This document shows positions 5,823 through 9,798 of a stretch of DNA of 9,798 bases, in pieces. Position numbers and translations under genes: made by a program. The stretch covers positions 1-9,798 of the forward strand of contig JAGOJE010000025.1 in NCBI GenBank assembly GCA_017995275.1. Reading direction: 5' to 3'. Below the pieces are notes generated by a model. The model saw nothing but the letters and a program-made list of their open reading frames with translations, searched no databases and was not told where the DNA came from. Each line of letters opens with the position of its first letter. Position 1 is the first letter of the stretch. The DNA is from Rickettsiaceae bacterium. GTDB taxonomy: Bacteria > Pseudomonadota > Alphaproteobacteria > Rickettsiales > Rickettsiaceae.

Positions 5823-6365
5823 ATGCTAGAAAGGTTTCAAGATTTATATTTTGGTTCTGTAAAGAAAGCTTTAACAGAAAAGTTCGGTTATAAGAATCCT
5901 CACGAGGTGCCGGCAATAAAAAAAGTTGTTATAAATATGGGCGTTGGTGAGGCTGTATCTGATTCTAAGGTGATAAATCATGCTGTTAATGATCTTACTT
6001 TGATTTCAGGTCAAAAACCTATTGTTATTTCAGCAAGGCAGTCCGTTGCTTCTTTTAAATTAAGAGATGGCATGAAAATTGGTTGCAAGGTTACATTGAG
6101 AAATGCTCGTATGTATGACTTTTTGGAGAGGTTGGTTTTGGTTGCTTTGCCTCGCGTTAAGGAGTTTAAGGGTTTTTCTAAAAAGAGTTTTGATGGCAGG
6201 GGAAATTTTACTTTTGGTATAAAAGAGCAAATAGTTTTTCCTGAGATTAACTATGATAAAATCGACGTTATAAGGGGTATGGACATCACATTAGTTACTT
6301 CAGCTAAGACTGATGAAGAGGCTTTAGCTTTGTTGTCGTCGTTTTATCTACCGTTTAACAATTGA
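5823..6365 (+). CDS. rplE: 50S ribosomal protein L5
   Basis: L5 binds 5S rRNA in the central protuberance and contacts the P-site tRNA. The product is 180 residues, the standard length. Conserved blocks are NPHEVPAIKKVVINMGVGEA, SGQKPIVISARQSVASFKLR, GCKVTLRNARMYDFLERL, and NFTFGIKEQIVFPEINYDKI. The ATG follows the rplX stop with no gap, and AAGGAAGG upstream provides a good ribosome binding site. The C-terminus reads MDITLVTSAKTDEEALALL, in which the usual family pattern is kept. Confidence 0.98.
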   Translation: MLERFQDLYFGSVKKALTEKFGYKNPHEVPAIKKVVINMGVGEAVSDSKVINHAVNDLTLISGQKPIVISARQSVASFKLRDGMKIGCKVTLRNARMYDFLERLVLVALPRVKEFKGFSKKSFDGRGNFTFGIKEQIVFPEINYDKIDVIRGMDITLVTSAKTDEEALALLSSFYLPFNN

Positions 6366-6381
6366 TATAGTAAGTATATTT

Positions 6382-6687
6382 ATGGCTAAAAAAAGTTCAG
6401 TAGAAAGAAATGATAAACGTAAAAAAATGAACGAGAGTCTTCGTAAGAAGAGGGCTGCGCTTAAGGCCCAGGTTTACGATAAAGATTTATCTTTGAGTGA
6501 TAGATTCCGTGTTGTTATGAAGCTAGCGGCTTTGCCAAGGAATTCTGCTAGAACGAGAATAAGGAATAGATGTGAGCTTACTGGGAGACCTCGTGGTTAT
6601 TATAGGAAGTTTAAGCTTTCTAGGAACATGCTTAGGCATCTTGCTGGGACTGGGGAAATACCTGGTCTAGTAAAGGCCAGTTGGTAA
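6382..6687 (+). CDS. rpsN: 30S ribosomal protein S14 (zinc-free form)
   Basis: S14 is a 30S head protein near S10 and S19. The product is 101 residues, the long form typical of proteobacteria. The C-terminal half has SARTRIRNRCELTGRPRGYY and KLSRNMLRHLAGTGEIPGLV. Only one Cys (residue 64) is present, so the CxxC zinc ribbon of the short form is absent and this is the C-minus type. No Shine-Dalgarno sequence is seen in the 16 bases between rplE and the ATG (TATAGTAAGTATATTT). The start is set by the normal MAKKSS opening. Confidence 0.97.
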   Translation: MAKKSSVERNDKRKKMNESLRKKRAALKAQVYDKDLSLSDRFRVVMKLAALPRNSARTRIRNRCELTGRPRGYYRKFKLSRNMLRHLAGTGEIPGLVKASW

Positions 6688-6713
6688 TTTGTGTATTTAT
6701 TGAGAGTAATAAT

Positions 6714-7115
6714 ATGTCAATGACAGATAATATAGCGGATATGCTTACAAGGATTAGAAATGCACAAAAAAGCAAGTTAGTGACTATGCTTGTTCCGCAT
6801 TCGAAGATGAAGTGTGCGATTCTGGATGTTTTGAAGGAAGAGGGGTATATAAGATCTTACGATGTGCTTGATGTTTCTTCCAATATACGTACCATTGAAG
6901 TTAGTTTAAAATATTCTTCTTATGGCAAGCCTGCGATACAAGAGATAAAGAGAGTATCTAAGCCTGGGAAGAGATCTTATTCTCCTGCTGGGGAAATGCA
7001 AGGGCACTATAACGGTATGGGTATATATATATTATCAACATCTAAGGGAGTCATCTCTGATAGAGAGGCCCGCAGACTTGGTGTTGGTGGCGAAGTGATT
7101 TGTAAAGTATTTTAG
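6714..7115 (+). CDS. rpsH: 30S ribosomal protein S8
   Basis: S8 is a primary binder of the 16S rRNA central domain. In E. coli it represses the spc operon by binding the rplE mRNA region. The product is 133 residues, close to the usual 130-132. The start MSMTDNIADMLTRIRNAQ is diagnostic, and the end GVISDREARRLGVGGEVICK is the S8 signature. The open frame reaches back to a TTG at 6681 inside rpsN, which would add 11 residues with no family match, so the ATG at 6714 was chosen. GAGAG a few bases upstream is a modest ribosome binding site. Whether S8 autoregulates here cannot be judged by eye. Confidence 0.96.
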   Translation: MSMTDNIADMLTRIRNAQKSKLVTMLVPHSKMKCAILDVLKEEGYIRSYDVLDVSSNIRTIEVSLKYSSYGKPAIQEIKRVSKPGKRSYSPAGEMQGHYNGMGIYILSTSKGVISDREARRLGVGGEVICKVF

Positions 7116-7125
7116 GTTAAAAAAG

Positions 7126-7659
7126 ATGTCAAGAGTTGGAAAATTACCTGTTTCTATACCTTCTAACGTGAAAGTAGAAATAGACGGTTTAAATGTTAAG
7201 GTAGTAGGCCCAAAGGGAGAGTTAAATAAAGCTTTCAAGGGTATGATTTCTATAACTTCAGAGGAAAATTCTGTTGTAGTTACTCCTTTGAATGAGGAAA
7301 AGGAAACAAGAGCCATGTGGGGAACCGCTCGTAGTGTAATTAACGGTATGGTTAAGGGAGTGAGCCAAGGTTTCTCTGAGGAGCTTGAAGTGAATGGTGT
7401 TGGTTATAGAGCTTCAATTAAAGGGTCTTATTTAAATTTGACTCTTGGAAAAAGCCATAATACAAAAATTGAAATTCCGAAGAATATTAAAGTAGAAGCT
7501 CCAAAACAGAATATAATCACATTGGAAAGTATAGATAAGGAAAAGTTGGGGCAGTTTATTGCTGTTATAATAAAACAAAGGCCGCCTGAGCCTTATAAAG
7601 GGAAAGGCATTAAGCGCAAAGGGCAGTATGTCCAAAGAAAAGAAGGTAAGAAAAACTAA
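7126..7659 (+). CDS. rplF: 50S ribosomal protein L6
   Basis: L6 is made of two repeats of one alpha/beta fold and sits near the factor-binding site and the sarcin-ricin loop. The product is 177 residues, the family length. The start is MSRVGKLPVSIPSNVKVEI. The second domain contains ELEVNGVGYRASIKG (about 86-100). The C-terminal signature QRPPEPYKGKGIKRKG (151-166) is intact. The ribosome binding site is weak (TTAGG). The gene follows rpsH by ten bases. Confidence 0.98.
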   Translation: MSRVGKLPVSIPSNVKVEIDGLNVKVVGPKGELNKAFKGMISITSEENSVVVTPLNEEKETRAMWGTARSVINGMVKGVSQGFSEELEVNGVGYRASIKGSYLNLTLGKSHNTKIEIPKNIKVEAPKQNIITLESIDKEKLGQFIAVIIKQRPPEPYKGKGIKRKGQYVQRKEGKKN

Positions 7660-7672
7660 TAATTAGGTTGTT

Positions 7673-8029
7673 ATGCGTAGCTCAAAAAGAAGGTTCGAGA
7701 TTAGAAAAGCGAGAGTTAGGTCTGCTATCGCTAGAGTTTCAGATAGACCAAGGCTATCTGTCTTTAAATCCGGTAGGCATGTTTATGCTCAAGTTATAGA
7801 TGATGTAGAGGCCGTGACTATTGCATCCTCTTCTTCCTTAGAGAAGTCTTTTAGACAGGTTGGTAAATCGAATTGCAATAAAACTGTTGCTGAAAAGATT
7901 GGTTCTGATGTTGCGAAAAAGGCTGCGGCAAAAGGGGTAAAGCAGGTTGTGTTTGACAAAGGTGGATACAAATATCATGGTGTTGTAAAAGCTCTTGCAG
8001 ATGCTGCCAGAGAAGTATTAGAATTTTGA
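7673..8029 (+). CDS. rplR: 50S ribosomal protein L18
   Basis: L18 binds 5S rRNA with L5 and L25-type proteins in the central protuberance. The product is 118 residues, the standard length. The basic N-terminus MRSSKRRFEIRKARVRS is followed by RPRLSVFKSGRHVYAQVIDD (about residues 25-44) and ends with VVFDKGGYKYHGVVKALADA. All are family hallmarks. TTAGG upstream is a weak ribosome binding site. The gene sits 13 bases after rplF. Confidence 0.97.
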   Translation: MRSSKRRFEIRKARVRSAIARVSDRPRLSVFKSGRHVYAQVIDDVEAVTIASSSSLEKSFRQVGKSNCNKTVAEKIGSDVAKKAAAKGVKQVVFDKGGYKYHGVVKALADAAREVLEF

Positions 8030-8048
8030 AGAATTATAAAGGTCATGT

Positions 8049-8585
8049 ATGTCCGTAGTAGATAAAATAGAAAGTTCAATTCATGAGACGTTAGTTGGCG
8101 TCAAAAGGGTTACCAAAGTTGTAAAGGGTGGTAGAAGATTCTCTTTTGCTGCTTGTGTTGTATGCGGAAGTAGAGATGGTGCTGTCGGTTATGGTCATGG
8201 CAAGGCGCGTGAAGTTGCCGAAGCAAGAACGAAAGCTTCTCAATCTGCAAAAAAGGCTATGATTCATGTGAATCTGTACCAAGGGAGGACAATCCATCAT
8301 GATGTGATTGGTAAAAGTGGGGCAGCTAGGGTTGTTTTACGTAGGGCAAAGCCTGGTACAGGAATAATAGCTGGTGGTGCTATGCGTGCTATTTTTGACT
8401 CTCTGGGAGTGCATGATATAGTTGCAAAATCATTAGGATCATCTAATACATATTCTATGATAGCAGCTACTTTTGACGCTCTTCAAAAACTTTCTTCTCC
8501 TAAGGTTATAGCTTCTAGAAGAGGCAAGGGAGTCGGTGAGCTATCTACGATGCCTTCAAAAAAGGCTGATTTTGATAATGAGTAA
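8049..8585 (+). CDS. rpsE: 30S ribosomal protein S5
   Basis: S5 lies at the mRNA entry site and affects decoding accuracy; spectinomycin resistance changes map to its N-terminal loop. The product is 178 residues. The dsRBD-like N-terminal domain contains VTKVVKGGRRFSFAACVVCG (21-40). The KGGR loop linked to spectinomycin in E. coli is intact. YGHGKAREVAEA follows. The C-terminal domain has VVLRRAKPGTGIIAGGAMRA (95-114) and LGVHDIVAKSLGSSN. The variant RTIHHDVIGKSGAA is typical, as I recall, of rickettsial S5. AAAGG precedes the ATG at a reasonable distance. Confidence 0.97.
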   Translation: MSVVDKIESSIHETLVGVKRVTKVVKGGRRFSFAACVVCGSRDGAVGYGHGKAREVAEARTKASQSAKKAMIHVNLYQGRTIHHDVIGKSGAARVVLRRAKPGTGIIAGGAMRAIFDSLGVHDIVAKSLGSSNTYSMIAATFDALQKLSSPKVIASRRGKGVGELSTMPSKKADFDNE

Positions 8586-8605
8586 CTACTATTTAGGTGT
8601 TTAAT

Positions 8606-8809
8606 ATGTCGAAGAAAAAAGCGCAATTAGAAAAAATTAAGGTTACGCAAATAGGTAGCACTATAGGTCGTCAGTCTGTTCAAGAAAAAACTCTGATAGG
8701 TCTTGGGTTAAATAAGTTGCACAGAGTTAGGGTTTTAGAAAATACCCCATCAGTTCTTGGTATGGTCAATAAAGTGCGACATCTTGTAAAAGTAGAGGCA
8801 GCGGAGTAG
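8606..8809 (+). CDS. rpmD: 50S ribosomal protein L30
   Basis: L30 is a small non-essential protein on the 50S solvent side. It has been lost in several bacterial lineages, so its presence is worth recording. The product is 67 residues, slightly longer than the common 58-61 because of a basic start (MSKKKAQLEK). The core KVTQIGSTIGRQSVQEKTLI and then GLGLNKLHRVRVLENTPSVL followed by GMVNKVRHLVKVE matches the family throughout. An in-frame GTG at 8597 would add three residues and has no better ribosome binding site, so the ATG at 8606 was chosen. Confidence 0.95.
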   Translation: MSKKKAQLEKIKVTQIGSTIGRQSVQEKTLIGLGLNKLHRVRVLENTPSVLGMVNKVRHLVKVEAAE

Positions 8810-8813
8810 TATT

Positions 8814-9263
8814 ATGCAATTAAATAGTTTCTATAATTTGCCAGGGTCCAAAAAAAAATCTAAAAGAGTTGGGCGTGGTATAGGTAGCGGTAAGGGTAAA
8901 ACTTGCGGAAGTGGTGTGAAAGGTCAGAAATCTAGGGCCGGTGTTGCAATAAATGGCTTCGAAGGCGGTCAAATGCCTATGATAGCAAGGCTTCCAAAGC
9001 GTGGTTTTAATTGTCCATCTACCACTTCATATTCAGTGATAAATTTTGATGACATATCAAGGTTGGTTGAGAACAAATCAGTAAAATCAGGTGATCTTGT
9101 AAATAAGGATCTATTAGTAAAATGCGGTTTTATCAAGAGCTCTAAGGTCAAGGTTAAGCTTTTAGGCCGAGGTAAAATTGATGTAAAGTTGGATTTTGAT
9201 TTGGATGCATATTCTAAATCGGCCAAAGAAATAGTCCAGCAAGCTGGCGGTAAGACTAACTAA
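8814..9263 (+). CDS. rplO: 50S ribosomal protein L15
   Basis: L15 is a late-assembling 50S protein with a long basic N-terminal extension that threads into 23S rRNA. The product is 149 residues, the family length. Residues 18-45 carry the Gly- and Lys-rich run KRVGRGIGSGKGKTCGSG, then KGQKSRAG. FEGGQMPMIARLPKRGFNC follows at about residues 49-67. The C-terminal globular part has the expected alternating beta and helix pattern. GGAG before the ATG lies over the rpmD end, and only four bases separate the genes. Confidence 0.97.
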   Translation: MQLNSFYNLPGSKKKSKRVGRGIGSGKGKTCGSGVKGQKSRAGVAINGFEGGQMPMIARLPKRGFNCPSTTSYSVINFDDISRLVENKSVKSGDLVNKDLLVKCGFIKSSKVKVKLLGRGKIDVKLDFDLDAYSKSAKEIVQQAGGKTN

Positions 9264-9277
9264 ATTTTTATATATAA

Positions 9278-9798
9278 ATGTCTTCTAAAACAGAGAACGA
9301 TTTAACAAGCAGAATTATTTTTACACTTTTAGCTTTAATAGTGTGTAGGATAGGGTCTTATGTCCCTGTCGCTGGAATTGATTCTGCAGCACTCCAGGAG
9401 TTTGCTGGAAAAAACCAGGGTGGCATACTTGGCATGTTTAACATGCTTTCGGGAGGCTCTTTGGGGCGTATGTCTATTTTCGCTCTGGCTATAATGCCTT
9501 ACATTACATCTTCTATAGTAATCCAGCTTCTAACAATAGCATACAAGCCTTTGGAAACTTTGAAAAAAGATGGTGAGGTTGGAAGGCGCAAAATTAATCA
9601 GATTACGAAGTATCTTACAGTTTTACTTGCTGCAATGCAGGCTTATGGTATAGCTGTGGGGCTTCAGAATATGTCTACTTCAAGCGGTCCTATAGTGATA
9701 ATTTCGCCTGTTTTCTTTAAGGTCAGCGCTGTTATTACATTTGTAGTTGGTACTATGTTTTTGGTTTGGCTGAGTGAACAAATTAGCGTGCGCGGAAT
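9278..9798 (+). CDS. secY: Preprotein translocase subunit SecY (partial, 5' part)
   Basis: SecY is the inner-membrane channel through which the Sec system exports and inserts proteins. The visible part is 173 residues and is cut by the window end. Transmembrane helix 1 lies at about residues 13-31. The plug and helix 2 region is at about 50-85 (GMFNMLSGGSLGRMSIFALA and on). A cytoplasmic loop has KKDGEVGRRKI (96-106), and further hydrophobic segments lie near 112-128 and 139-164. The last codons read SEQISVRG, just before the usual GIGNG motif. The N-terminal tail before helix 1 is short compared with E. coli. No Shine-Dalgarno sequence is seen in the AT-rich 14 bases before the ATG. Confidence 0.96.
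   Translation, partial: MSSKTENDLTSRIIFTLLALIVCRIGSYVPVAGIDSAALQEFAGKNQGGILGMFNMLSGGSLGRMSIFALAIMPYITSSIVIQLLTIAYKPLETLKKDGEVGRRKINQITKYLTVLLAAMQAYGIAVGLQNMSTSSGPIVIISPVFFKVSAVITFVVGTMFLVWLSEQISVRG

Noticed and set aside
6681..6713. Upstream TTG start for rpsH
   Set aside because: The extra 11 residues have no S8 counterpart, while MSMTDNIADMLTRIRN at 6714 is the standard opening.
9261..9277. TATATAA before secY as a promoter
   Set aside because: It lies within a few bases of the start codon, has no supporting -35 element and is expected by chance in AT-rich spacer DNA.
1..9798. Hidden novel system, mobile element or CRISPR array
   Set aside because: The plus strand is almost fully occupied by canonical ribosomal-protein genes in the conserved order. 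No spaced direct repeats, insertion ends, transposase or unknown gene were seen.

Overview
This window is a ribosomal-protein supercluster (S10 operon followed by the spc operon) from an AT-rich alphaproteobacterium, all on the + strand. The protein sequences point to Rickettsiales. The clearest sign is the partial SecY: as far as I recall Rickettsia SecY, its plug and second-helix region (GGILGMFNMLSGGSLG and onward) matches closely. S5 also reads like the rickettsial form, and codons end mostly in A or T. I cannot place the genus or family, because that needs a database search.

Layout: positions 1-112 hold the last codons of tuf (EF-Tu). A rho-independent terminator-like hairpin follows at 122-160. 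The S10 operon then runs rpsJ-rplC-rplD-rplW-rplB-rpsS-rplV-rpsC-rplP-rpmC-rpsQ (170-5057). A 67-base gap, the longest in the window, separates it from the spc operon: rplN-rplX-rplE-rpsN-rpsH-rplF-rplR-rpsE-rpmD-rplO-secY (5125 to the window edge, with secY cut off). This is the canonical bacterial order with no gene inserted, lost, inverted or visibly broken. Neighbouring genes lie 26 bases apart or less, or overlap by 1-8 bases (ATGA, TAATG), except at the two operon boundaries.

Functionally, the cluster supplies ten large-subunit proteins beyond L3, L4, L23 and L2, eight small-subunit proteins, and the SecY channel, which receives nascent chains from the ribosome. EF-Tu upstream delivers aminoacyl-tRNA to the same ribosome. 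Every protein keeps its family's main landmarks and expected length.

The regulatory signals are the least routine part. There is a candidate sigma-70-type promoter with a 17-base spacer at the S10/spc boundary, and a weak hairpin overlaps its -35 box. A terminator-like hairpin lies only about 10 bases before rpsJ, leaving no room for an S10 leader of the E. coli type. I see no mobile element, CRISPR array, tRNA, rRNA, defence gene or new system here. No stretch over 300 bases lacks a gene.
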